A stretch of 25,190 bases of DNA from Prevotellaceae bacterium (GTDB lineage Bacteria; Bacteroidota; Bacteroidia; Bacteroidales; Paludibacteraceae): NCBI GenBank assembly GCA_031270565.1, contig JAISXJ010000110.1, positions 1 through 25,190 of the forward strand, given 5' to 3'. A program made the translations under genes and the position numbers. The notes below the pieces were generated by a model, which saw nothing but the letters and a program-made list of their open reading frames with translations, was not told the DNA's origin and did no database searches. Below, piece by piece: positions 9,987-15,526 of the stretch. Position 1 is the stretch's first letter, and each line of letters begins with the position of its first letter.

Positions 9987-10544
9987 TTATTTAAACTGTT
10001 GCAAATAATGGATAATCTGCTGTAATAAATAACGTCTGTCGGACAGAGGTTCGGAGGCATTGTCGGGCGACGCCTGTCTGTTTTGAATATCAATACGGAA
10101 ATTACCCCAGTCCTTTCCGCATCGCAGCGAGGTGTTTGCGTAGAGCGACAGATAGCGCAACGGGAGACAGAGACCGGCTGTCAGGTCAATCACGGCATCG
10201 TAATGTTTTCGGGAAAAGGGTTTGAGAATGGCAACCTTCGGACGCATGGTCAAATCCGTATCCTGCCTGTTCAATAACCGTACTGCGCTGTGCGGGGGGG
10301 CATCTGTTGACGGTTTGAAGCAATAGCAGTAGGCGTCCACTGTTTTTCCTGCTTGAGTTAACAAGTCTATGGCATAGACGATGTCGTGCAGGTCGGCTTC
10401 TGTTTCACATTCTGAGAGTAACAGCATTGTTTTGATACTGTCAAATGGCAGGTAATGTGAAGAGTGTGGGCGCTGTAAAAGTACGCGGGCTGCTTTATAA
10501 CGAAACCGAGTTGCTGAAATACGTGATAATAGAGACATAAGCAT
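9987..10544 (-). CDS. Conserved Bacteroidota protein of unknown function (possibly DUF6913)
   Basis: About 185 residues from the chosen start, soluble, with no signal peptide. Visible segments include LLLSECETEADLHDIVYAIDLL, VDAYCYCFKP and HYDAVIDLTAGLCLPLRYLSLYANTSLRCG. The pattern resembles a small alpha/beta protein of Bacteroidota sometimes listed as DUF6913; no function is known and the assignment is from memory. The frame is open to 10628, but those 28 codons are translated repeat DNA and lie upstream of and across the -7 box at 10560-10568. The start is therefore ATG 10544 (MLMSLLSRI) or ATG 10538 (MSLLSRI). A run of seven G on the plus strand (from 10294) sits inside the gene without breaking the frame. 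It is monocistronic, with its own promoter, divergent from the antiporter. Confidence 0.75.
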   Translation of the reverse strand: MLMSLLSRISATRFRYKAARVLLQRPHSSHYLPFDSIKTMLLLSECETEADLHDIVYAIDLLTQAGKTVDAYCYCFKPSTDAPPHSAVRLLNRQDTDLTMRPKVAILKPFSRKHYDAVIDLTAGLCLPLRYLSLYANTSLRCGKDWGNFRIDIQNRQASPDNASEPLSDRRYLLQQIIHYLQQFK

Positions 10545-10559
10545 TTTAATTTTAAAGTT

Positions 10560-10584
10560 GCAAAGATACGCCTTTTTTTTAGTT
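10560..10584 (-). promoter_or_regulatory. Promoter of the small conserved gene, repeat-junction type
   Basis: The minus strand reads AACT followed by eight A (10573-10584), then ggcg, then TATCTTTGC (10560-10568). This is the same arrangement as at pyrG. The -7 box lies only 15-21 nt before the two candidate ATGs. Confidence 0.7.
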
Positions 10585-10620
10585 ATCAGTTGCCGGTTGT
10601 CAATTGTCAATTGTCGGTTT

Positions 10621-10652
10621 TCAGTCATCAGTCATCAGTCATCAGTCATCAG
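10621..10652. repeat. Heptanucleotide tandem repeat (TCAGTCA)x4.5
   Basis: Four perfect TCAGTCA units plus TCAG. On the minus strand the array lies directly upstream of the repeat-type promoter at 10560-10584, separated by more degenerate CAATTGT/CGGTTTT-type units. Confidence 0.9.
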
Positions 10653-10659
10653 TTTGTCC

Positions 10660-10700
10660 CCTTAACGTCCTTAATGTCCTTAACGACCTCTTAGGAGAGG
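10660..10700. repeat. 9-nt tandem repeat and adjoining hairpin
   Basis: Three near-identical 9-mers CCTTAACGT, CCTTAATGT and CCTTAACGA (10660-10686) are followed immediately by a hairpin with stem CCTCT/AGAGG and loop TAGG (10687-10700). It lies between two divergent promoters and has no coding potential. Confidence 0.75.
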
Positions 10701-10716
10701 AATTTAGCCACAAATA

Positions 10717-10744
10717 CACGAAACAACCCTCGGCGTAGCCAATA
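10717..10744. repeat. 28-bp dispersed repeat (AACAACCCTCGGCGTAGCC core)
   Basis: Identical over 28 bp to 25097-25124 and in the same orientation. It contains a small hairpin GGC-GTA-GCC. In both places it sits within or next to a TTTAGCCAC...ATACACGAA phrase, as if inserted into an older repeat. Confidence 0.85.
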
Positions 10745-10771
10745 ACTAATAACTAAACTCTACAAACTATA

Positions 10772-10795
10772 AACTGAAAAAAGCATTACCTTTGC
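10772..10795 (+). promoter_or_regulatory. Antiporter gene promoter, repeat-junction type
   Basis: AACTGAAAAAA (10772-10782), then gcat, then TACCTTTGC (10787-10795). The -7 box is 45 nt before the antiporter ATG. Upstream lie AATAACT heptamers (10741-10754). No TTG -33 element stands at the expected distance. Confidence 0.7.
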
Positions 10796-10840
10796 GGCGT
10801 CAAAAACAGACACCTCCGTGTGTCGCTCCATTAATACGTA

Positions 10841-12139
10841 ATGACTATGCAAATTCCCGTTTGGGCGTTAATTCCCTTTGTCGTGCAACTGCTTGTTATC
10901 GCTGTTGCGCCTTTGTTTTTTGAACACTTTTGGGAGAAAAACCGTAATAAGCTGATTGTATCGCTTCTCCTGAGTATTCCCATTGTTTGCTTTATGCTTG
11001 CTAACGGCATGGCGACGGAGCTGGAGCATCAGATTCTGTTCGATTACTTGCCGTTTATCATTTTGCTCTGCGCACTGTTTGTCATAACGGGGGGCATTCA
11101 TCTCAGTGGCGACCTGCAGGCAAAACCTTCAGTTAACACAACCTATCTTGCCATTGGCTATGTGCTTGCATCCATTATGGGTACAACCGGCGCAGCGATG
11201 CTGCTAATTCGTCCCGTCCTGACCACCAATCAGCAACGCAAGTTCAAGACGCATACGGTATTGTTTTTCATTGCGGCGGTGGCAAACTGTGGCGGCTTGC
11301 TCACGCCGCTGGGCGACCCTCCGCTGTTTTTAATCTATCTGCGTGGGGCGGAGTTCACGTGGTTTCTGAAACTCTTACCTCAGTGGGTGGTAACAGGCGT
11401 TGCTTTACTGACAATTTATTATCTGGTGGATAAATACTACTACTTCAAAAGGGAGGCTTGGACGGCAATCTCCGCCGATTTGCGCGAAAAAACGCCTTTC
11501 CGCACTCACGGCAATATCAACTTTGTCCTGTTACTGGGGGTTATCCTGTCGGTGGCATTTGTGAATGCCGAATACATTCCGCAAATGAACGCTCCGCATG
11601 CGCCGATATTTGTCAAGTTCCTGCGTGAGATTGCCCTGACGCTGCTGATTATTGCCTCTGTGCTGTTGACCAAAAAGGATGTCCGCGCCAGAAACAAATT
11701 CACATGGACGCCTATTCTGGAGGTAGCGGCATTGTTTCTGGGCATCTTCGTAACGATGACGCCTGCTCTGCTGTATCTTAACCAGCATGCGGCAACGATG
11801 GGTCTGCACTCCCCGTGGCATTTCTATTATGCCACAGGCGCGTTGAGTTCATTTCTGGATAACGCGCCCACAGCGCTTGCCTTTCACAGTGTAGCGCAGG
11901 GCTTACCGGAAATAGGGACGCTTGTAGCGGGTGTTCCGGAGATTCTTCTCAAGGCGATTGCCGTTGGCGCCGTCTTCTTCGGCGCTATGACATACATCGG
12001 AAACGGTCCCAATTTTATGGTAAAAGCCATTGCCGAAGAAAATGGCATACCCATGCCGAGTTTCTTTGCTTATATGTTTACGTTCTCGCTGATTGTTCTG
12101 TTGCCGATTTATGTTATTGTGCAGCTACTCTTTTTCTGA
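10841..12139 (+). CDS. NhaD/CitMHS-type ion transporter (putative Na+/H+ antiporter)
   Basis: 432 residues with about 11-12 hydrophobic segments and no signal peptide. Two inverted-repeat signatures of the ion transporter superfamily are clear: NCGGLLTPLGDPPLFLIYL in the first half, and SSFLDNAPTALAF with YIGNGPNFMVKAIAE in the second. This matches the Bacteroidota/Chlamydiae proteins called sodium:proton antiporter or CitMHS_2 putative citrate transporter, related to NhaD and ArsB. The expected role is Na+ (or carboxylate) transport across the inner membrane coupled to an ion gradient; the sequence alone does not decide the substrate. An alternative start is ATG 10847. It is driven by the promoter at 10787 and followed after 28 nt by a small membrane-protein gene. 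Confidence 0.88.
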   Translation: MTMQIPVWALIPFVVQLLVIAVAPLFFEHFWEKNRNKLIVSLLLSIPIVCFMLANGMATELEHQILFDYLPFIILLCALFVITGGIHLSGDLQAKPSVNTTYLAIGYVLASIMGTTGAAMLLIRPVLTTNQQRKFKTHTVLFFIAAVANCGGLLTPLGDPPLFLIYLRGAEFTWFLKLLPQWVVTGVALLTIYYLVDKYYYFKREAWTAISADLREKTPFRTHGNINFVLLLGVILSVAFVNAEYIPQMNAPHAPIFVKFLREIALTLLIIASVLLTKKDVRARNKFTWTPILEVAALFLGIFVTMTPALLYLNQHAATMGLHSPWHFYYATGALSSFLDNAPTALAFHSVAQGLPEIGTLVAGVPEILLKAIAVGAVFFGAMTYIGNGPNFMVKAIAEENGIPMPSFFAYMFTFSLIVLLPIYVIVQLLFF

Positions 12140-12167
12140 GAGCGCATCTCGTTGCGGTTAATTTGAT

Positions 12168-12344
12168 ATGATGGCAAACAAGAAACGAAAAGCGACCTCT
12201 TCCGGCAAACGGCGTCCTGCGCAGAGACGCAAGCCCTCAAAACGGGCACAGGAAGATGCTAAAAAGGTAGTGTGGTTCATTATTCTGGGAGTGATTGTTG
12301 GTGTGGCGTGTATTGTTCTTTACGAATATTTCAACCATTCCTGA
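12168..12344 (+). CDS. Small basic one-helix membrane protein (58 aa)
   Basis: The frame ATG ATG GCA AAC... runs to TGA at 12342-12344. Residues 1-33 are highly basic (KKRKATSSGKRRPAQRRKPSKR), residues 34-52 form one hydrophobic helix (VVWFIILGVIVGVACIVLY), and the tail is EYFNHS. This predicts an N-in, single-span inner-membrane protein. It begins 28 nt after the antiporter stop on the same strand, with no promoter between, so it is probably cotranscribed. No family is recognised; similar short basic single-span ORFs are common and poorly annotated in Bacteroidota. ATG 12171 is an equally possible start. The repeat spacer begins right after its stop. Confidence 0.6.
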   Translation: MMANKKRKATSSGKRRPAQRRKPSKRAQEDAKKVVWFIILGVIVGVACIVLYEYFNHS

Positions 12345-12375
12345 AAAGCGGTTGTTAGTGAATAACGAATAATGC

Positions 12376-12390
12376 TGTCCCGAAGGGACA
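12376..12390. repeat. Hairpin cassette TGTCCC-GAA-GGGACA
   Basis: A perfect 6-bp stem with a GAA triloop. A sister at 15269-15283 has the same stem with one T-G pair next to the loop. It is one of several short tight-loop hairpins found only between genes here. Confidence 0.75.
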
Positions 12391-12415
12391 AATCTCTGTG
12401 TAACTCTGTGAAACC

Positions 12416-12591
12416 TCCCGCTTTGGCGGGACAAGTCCTGTGCTTCTCTGTGAAATTCAGCAGCGAGAGTAGCCAAATTTTCATATTGCACGGAGTTACA
12501 CAGAGAACACACAGAGAGACACAGAGAAATAAAAGCACGCAAAAATATTTTTCACTAAAAACTACACTCTACTAACTAATAACTAAAAAAA
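12416..12591 (+). repeat. Composite intergenic repeat, copy B (inverted relative to copy A)
   Basis: The 55 bp at 12416-12470 are identical to the reverse complement of 5419-5473. The homology continues with small differences through an ACACAGAGAG decamer pair (two copies; four in copy A), the CTACACTCTACTAACTAA phrase and the A-tract at 12585-12591. It begins with the hairpin CCCGC-TTTG-GCGGG. Like copy A, it ends exactly at a -7 promoter box. Confidence 0.85.
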
Positions 12592-12604
12592 GTATTATCT
12601 TTGC
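12581..12604 (+). promoter_or_regulatory. Repeat-junction promoter with no assigned gene
   Basis: AACTAAAAAAA (12581-12591), then gtat, then TATCTTTGC (12596-12604). It is the same junction as at pyrG, the antiporter and the small conserved gene, but the next clear gene starts 670 nt downstream. It may drive the 44-codon frame or a non-coding RNA at 12610-12790. Confidence 0.55.
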
Positions 12605-12639
12605 CGCCGTTATTGTTCACATCTAAAATCAATAAAAAG

Positions 12640-12774
12640 ATGCTTACATCTGGGATTCTATATTCACCATTTTTTCAGATTAGACGGTTCAACCGGCTAA
12701 AAGTAAGTTCGTTACAAAAGCCCCCCCCCGCATTCAGCTTAACTCCTTGTATTCAAGGGCTTATCATTTATTAA
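12640..12774 (+). other. Candidate small transcript or 44-aa ORF downstream of a repeat promoter
   Basis: An ATG 36 nt after the -7 box opens a 44-codon frame (MLTSGILYSPFFQIRRFNRL..., ending IQGLIIY) that stops at 12772-12774. The frame crosses a run of nine C (12721-12729), so slippage there would change or end it. The RNA could also fold: AGATG at 12638-12642 can pair with CATCT either upstream or downstream. AAGCCC before the C run can pair with GGGCTT at 12757-12762, enclosing the hairpin CCTTG-TATT-CAAGG, and a T-rich stretch follows. I recognise no protein or RNA family. Peptide, leader or nothing are all possible. Confidence 0.25.
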
Positions 12775-12846
12775 AAACTTTTTTGTTACTGGTTATCAGC
12801 GCGAAGTCTCTTTGCGTTTTTTCACTATATACATATACAATTATTG

Positions 12847-12951
12847 CGGCAATCTTCCGGAATGGTCTGGAGGGTTGCCGTTGTGTTTTATTGCCTCCAC
12901 AGCTCCTCGTCTCTGACGAGAAGTTAGTTGGTCGGTCGTTTTTTAACGACC
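12847..12951 (+). other. Three consecutive RNA-like hairpins in a gene-free interval
   Basis: Hairpin 1: CGGCAATCTTCC (12847-12858) pairs over 12 positions with GGAGGGTTGCCG (12869-12880), with two T-G pairs that work as U-G only in plus-strand RNA. Hairpin 2: CTCGTC-TCT-GACGAG (12906-12920). Hairpin 3: GGTCGTT-TTTT-AACGACC (12934-12951). The frame over this stretch (12747-13049) runs into a repeat cassette and is not convincing as protein. A non-coding RNA or decayed element is possible; no known family is recognised. Confidence 0.35.
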
Positions 12952-13007
12952 TGTCTCGTTACAAACATAAAACCAATAAATGCCCTTGTGCCCTTTGTGA
13001 AAAAATC

Positions 13008-13065
13008 TCCCGCTTTGGCGGGACAAGTCTTGTGCTCTTTGTGGTTTAATATTTTTACCACAAAG
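13008..13065. repeat. Third hairpin cassette plus CTTTGTGGT inverted repeat
   Basis: 13008-13028 is a further copy of the CCCGC-TTTG-GCGGG-ACAAGT cassette also found at 12416 and, inverted, at 5453. It sits inside a different phrase (CCCTTTGTGAAAAAA...CTTGTGCTCTTTGTGG). It is followed by a 9-bp inverted repeat CTTTGTGGT/ACCACAAAG (13037-13045 and 13057-13065). Confidence 0.75.
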
Positions 13066-13100
13066 ACGCAAGGAATCCGCAAAGTATGAAAGAAAAAACA

Positions 13101-13173
13101 GAACACAGATGACACAGATTTAACAGATTAACGCAAGATTTCTATCTGTGCAAATCGTGTCTAATCAGTGTTC
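13101..13173. repeat. Imperfect long inverted repeat (GAACACAGATGACACAGATT type)
   Basis: The left arm starting GAACAC and the right arm ending GTGTTC pair with small interruptions: GAACAC, GAT, GACAC and GATT against AATC, GTGTC, ATC and GTGTTC. This resembles the ACACAGAT...ATCTGTG interspersed element seen in many Bacteroidota and other environmental genomes. It is followed at 13199-13212 by another hairpin, CCCGC-ACAG-GCGGG. No coding potential is seen. Confidence 0.65.
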
Positions 13174-13275
13174 AAAAAGAAAAAAGAACGCTATCATGCC
13201 CGCACAGGCGGGGTTATTACAATTGACTTTTTATTTTTCAACTATATCTATCAATTAATTTAAAACGTATTTATT

Positions 13276-15147
13276 ATGAAAAAATCAAATCAATTTCTTT
13301 TCGCTGCTCTCGTAGCAGCATTTCTAAGCGTCGCCAATTATGCTGCGGCGCAGGTAACTATTGGTGGCAGCGACCTGCCAAAAGCAGGGACTATTGTAGA
13401 TTTGAATCCACAAAACGGCGTTAAGGGTGGGCTGGCGCTGTCTAATGTTTATTTGACCGATTTGGAAAAGATTCCTGTCGGCGATAACCTCTTTCCGGGC
13501 ATCGACGAAACAAATAACGATGTAAACCCCAATTTGACAGGCGCTATCGTTTACAACACCAACGAATGGCTGTATCCAAGCAGTATCGGTCTCTATGCCT
13601 GGGACGGTAACAAATGGAATTACATTGGCGGCAGCGGATTCTCAACGCCTCTCGTCGCCCCGTCCAATCTTGCGGTAACAATCACCGGACAAGAAACGGT
13701 TAGGCTCACTTGGATTGCCAGTCCGACCGCCGGCGCAACCTACGAACTGGAACGCAAGCTCGGTGACGCAGCAAGCACAAACGACTATACCGTTATTGCG
13801 TTCCCCGCCGCCGGTGTTATCACTTACGATGACTCCGGTCTGATTGTCGGCGAAATTTACACTTGGCGTCTGCGTGCCGTAAAATACAACTTTTACTCCG
13901 GCTATACAAACGACGCATCGAACTTTCTGTCCTTTGCCGGTCCCTTTAGTAATGAAACGGGAAGTGGTGGCAGCGTCATAGACTTGATAAAGACGAACAA
14001 GAGCGTCAGTTACCTAAACATTCAGTTGAATTTGACAAGTGGAGAGGACGTGTCTTATACCTCAACTACGGACGTAGGCGTAGGGGGGCTGGTACTTACG
14101 AAGAACACCACTAGTCCCACAGTACTAACCATAGACGGCGGCGGCAAGGTAATAGACCTGACCGGCACAGCGCCCACTACGGCTGCTCCATTCATCACTG
14201 TGAATGACGGCGTAACGCTGACCTTGAAGAACATCACTTTTAAGGGACTGAAGAGCGGGGCAACCAGTGGTGAGACAGACAATACCGCCCCCGTCATCCA
14301 TGTGAATGGCGGTACCCTTGTGATGGGAGCCGGCGCGGCTATCAAGGACAACACCGATGGCGAAAGCGGTGTCGGTGGGGTGTATGTGTCGAGTGGTACA
14401 TTCACCATGCAATCCGGCGCGACTATTAGCGGCAACAAAGGCATAGGTGGCAACGGTGGCAACGGCGGCGGCGACGCCGGAAATGCTAGCGCTGGAGCCG
14501 ACCCGGGCGCCGGCGGCGGCGGTGGTGGAAGAGGAGGTGTCGGCTGGGGAGCCGGGAACGGCGGCGAGGGCGGTGCCGGCGGGCTCCCCGGCTACGCAGG
14601 CGCCCACGGCAGTACCGCCACAGGCGGCTCCCCCAACGGCGGCAAACACGACGGCGGCCAAGAGGGCGGTACCAGTACAGGTCATGGCACAGGCGGCGGC
14701 GCCGCAGGCGGTGCTGGTGGTAGTAGCAGCGGCAGCAAAAGTTGCGCGCACGGAGGCGGCGGTGGTGGCGGCGGCGGTGCAGGCGGACCAGGCACAGGCG
14801 GAGTGTATGTGGCATCGGGCAGCACGTTCAAAATAGAGACCGGCGCTGTTATCAGCGGCAATACCGGCAAAGGCGGTAATGGCGGTAATGGCGGTAATGG
14901 TTTTGAGGGTGGCAGTTGTGGTAGTAATAACGGCGGCAGCGGCGGCAACGGCGGCGTAGGCGGCAGAGGCGTAGGCGGAGTGTATAAGGCATCGGGTGGC
15001 ACGTTCACCAACAATGGTACGGTTACGAGCAATACCGGCACAGGCGGCACAGGCGGCGCAGGCGGCACAAGAGGTGATAAGGGCTCTGCCAGCAATGGTG
15101 CAAATGGCTCTGCTGGCGCAGCGTCCAACGATGTGTATACGCAATAG
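13276..15147 (+). CDS. Secreted FN3 / beta-helix protein with PGRS-like glycine-rich inserts
   Basis: 623 residues. A signal peptide (MKKSNQFLFAALVAAFLSV...AAA, cut before QVTIGG) leads to an N-terminal module (about 26-118, GTIVDLN, VKGGLALSNVYL, TGAIVYNTN, GLYAWDGNKWNYIGG) typical of secreted Bacteroidota proteins that often end in Fib_succ_major domains. An FN3-like domain follows (about 128-215). From about 225 comes a predicted right-handed beta-helix (LTIDGGGKVIDLTG, GVTLTLKNITFKGL). Three coils GGVYxxSGxTFxxxxGxxxSN start at residues 367, 508 and 567. Each is followed by a Gly/Ala/Ser-rich segment (about 388-506, 530-565, 588-617). The coils resemble Pmp/autotransporter adhesin coils and the inserts resemble mycobacterial PGRS. 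No T9SS C-terminal domain is visible. The GGC-rich codon use at 14440-14980 stands out. A surface or adhesin role is inferred; the ligand is unknown. Confidence 0.82.
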   Translation: MKKSNQFLFAALVAAFLSVANYAAAQVTIGGSDLPKAGTIVDLNPQNGVKGGLALSNVYLTDLEKIPVGDNLFPGIDETNNDVNPNLTGAIVYNTNEWLYPSSIGLYAWDGNKWNYIGGSGFSTPLVAPSNLAVTITGQETVRLTWIASPTAGATYELERKLGDAASTNDYTVIAFPAAGVITYDDSGLIVGEIYTWRLRAVKYNFYSGYTNDASNFLSFAGPFSNETGSGGSVIDLIKTNKSVSYLNIQLNLTSGEDVSYTSTTDVGVGGLVLTKNTTSPTVLTIDGGGKVIDLTGTAPTTAAPFITVNDGVTLTLKNITFKGLKSGATSGETDNTAPVIHVNGGTLVMGAGAAIKDNTDGESGVGGVYVSSGTFTMQSGATISGNKGIGGNGGNGGGDAGNASAGADPGAGGGGGGRGGVGWGAGNGGEGGAGGLPGYAGAHGSTATGGSPNGGKHDGGQEGGTSTGHGTGGGAAGGAGGSSSGSKSCAHGGGGGGGGGAGGPGTGGVYVASGSTFKIETGAVISGNTGKGGNGGNGGNGFEGGSCGSNNGGSGGNGGVGGRGVGGVYKASGGTFTNNGTVTSNTGTGGTGGAGGTRGDKGSASNGANGSAGAASNDVYTQ

Positions 15148-15175
15148 ACAGCTACGGTTATTAGAGCCAAGAAAA

Positions 15176-15206
15176 AAAGAAGCCTCCAGCGATGGGGGCT
15201 TTTTTA
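15176..15206 (+). terminator. Intrinsic terminator of the glycine-rich protein gene
   Basis: AAGCCTCC (15180-15187), loop AGCGAT, GGGGGCTT (15194-15201), then a T run. The flanking A-run on the left can extend the pairing. It starts about 30 nt after the stop codon at 15147. The intergenic repeat phrase TAGTTTTTAGTTAG begins right at its T tract. Confidence 0.85.
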
Positions 15207-15262
15207 GTTTTTAGTTAGTAGAGTGTAGTTTTTAGTTATTAGAGTGTAGTTATTAGTTAGTA
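15205..15262. repeat. TAGAGTGTAG phrase repeat, two tandem copies
   Basis: TAGAGTGTAGTTTTTAGTTA and TAGAGTGTAGTTATTAGTTA follow each other after TAGTTTTTAGTTAG. The same phrase closes composite repeats A and B next to promoters, and a fragment lies at 5602-5625. Here it stands between a terminator and hairpin cassettes. Confidence 0.75.
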
Positions 15263-15268
15263 GTGAGT

Positions 15269-15353
15269 TGTCCTGAAGGGACATTATTTTCATAACCGCA
15301 GGTCAGCGACCTGCGGAAAACGACACCCTCCTATCCACTGCCTGACAAGGCAG
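15269..15353. repeat. Cluster of three intergenic hairpin cassettes
   Basis: 15269-15283 is TGTCCT-GAA-GGGACA. 15296-15316 is a palindrome with stem CCGCAGGTC/GACCTGCGG. 15338-15353 is CTGCCT-GACA-AGGCAG. The 20 bases 15286-15305 (ATTTTCATAACCGCAGGTCA) are identical to 25148-25167, and a CTGCCT/AGGCAG hairpin also occurs at 25131-25147, so the same set recurs in different order. Confidence 0.75.
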
Positions 15354-15436
15354 GACTTTATTCATTCTTTTTATAGCGCCTCAAAAAAAGAATTAGCCTG
15401 AACTTACGCCTGAGACGTCGCTTCAAATATTTTGTG

Positions 15437-15445
15437 TACATTTGC
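15437..15445 (+). promoter_or_regulatory. gldA operon -7 promoter box
   Basis: TACATTTGC matches TAnnTTTG. It lies 81 nt before the gldA ATG. No clear TTG element is visible at -33, and the A-tract junction of the other promoters is absent. Confidence 0.5.
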
Positions 15446-15526
15446 AGTCACTTGAAACGCCCTGTTGTCCCGTTATGAAATCGTACAAGGGCATATACAC
15501 TACTCTATTCTACAAAAAAGAAAAAC

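Noticed and set aside
12747..13049. 100-residue plus-strand frame MYSRAYHLLKTFLLLVISAKS...
   Set aside because: It runs through the hairpin trio and ends inside the CCCGCTTTGGCGGG repeat cassette; composition and context do not look coding and no family is recognised.
14055..15170. Several long frames on the minus strand and in other plus frames under the glycine-rich gene (up to 339 codons, Ala- or Pro-rich)
   Set aside because: They are by-products of GGC/GCC-rich repetitive codons, have no starts or signals of their own, and mirror the repeat structure of the plus-strand protein.
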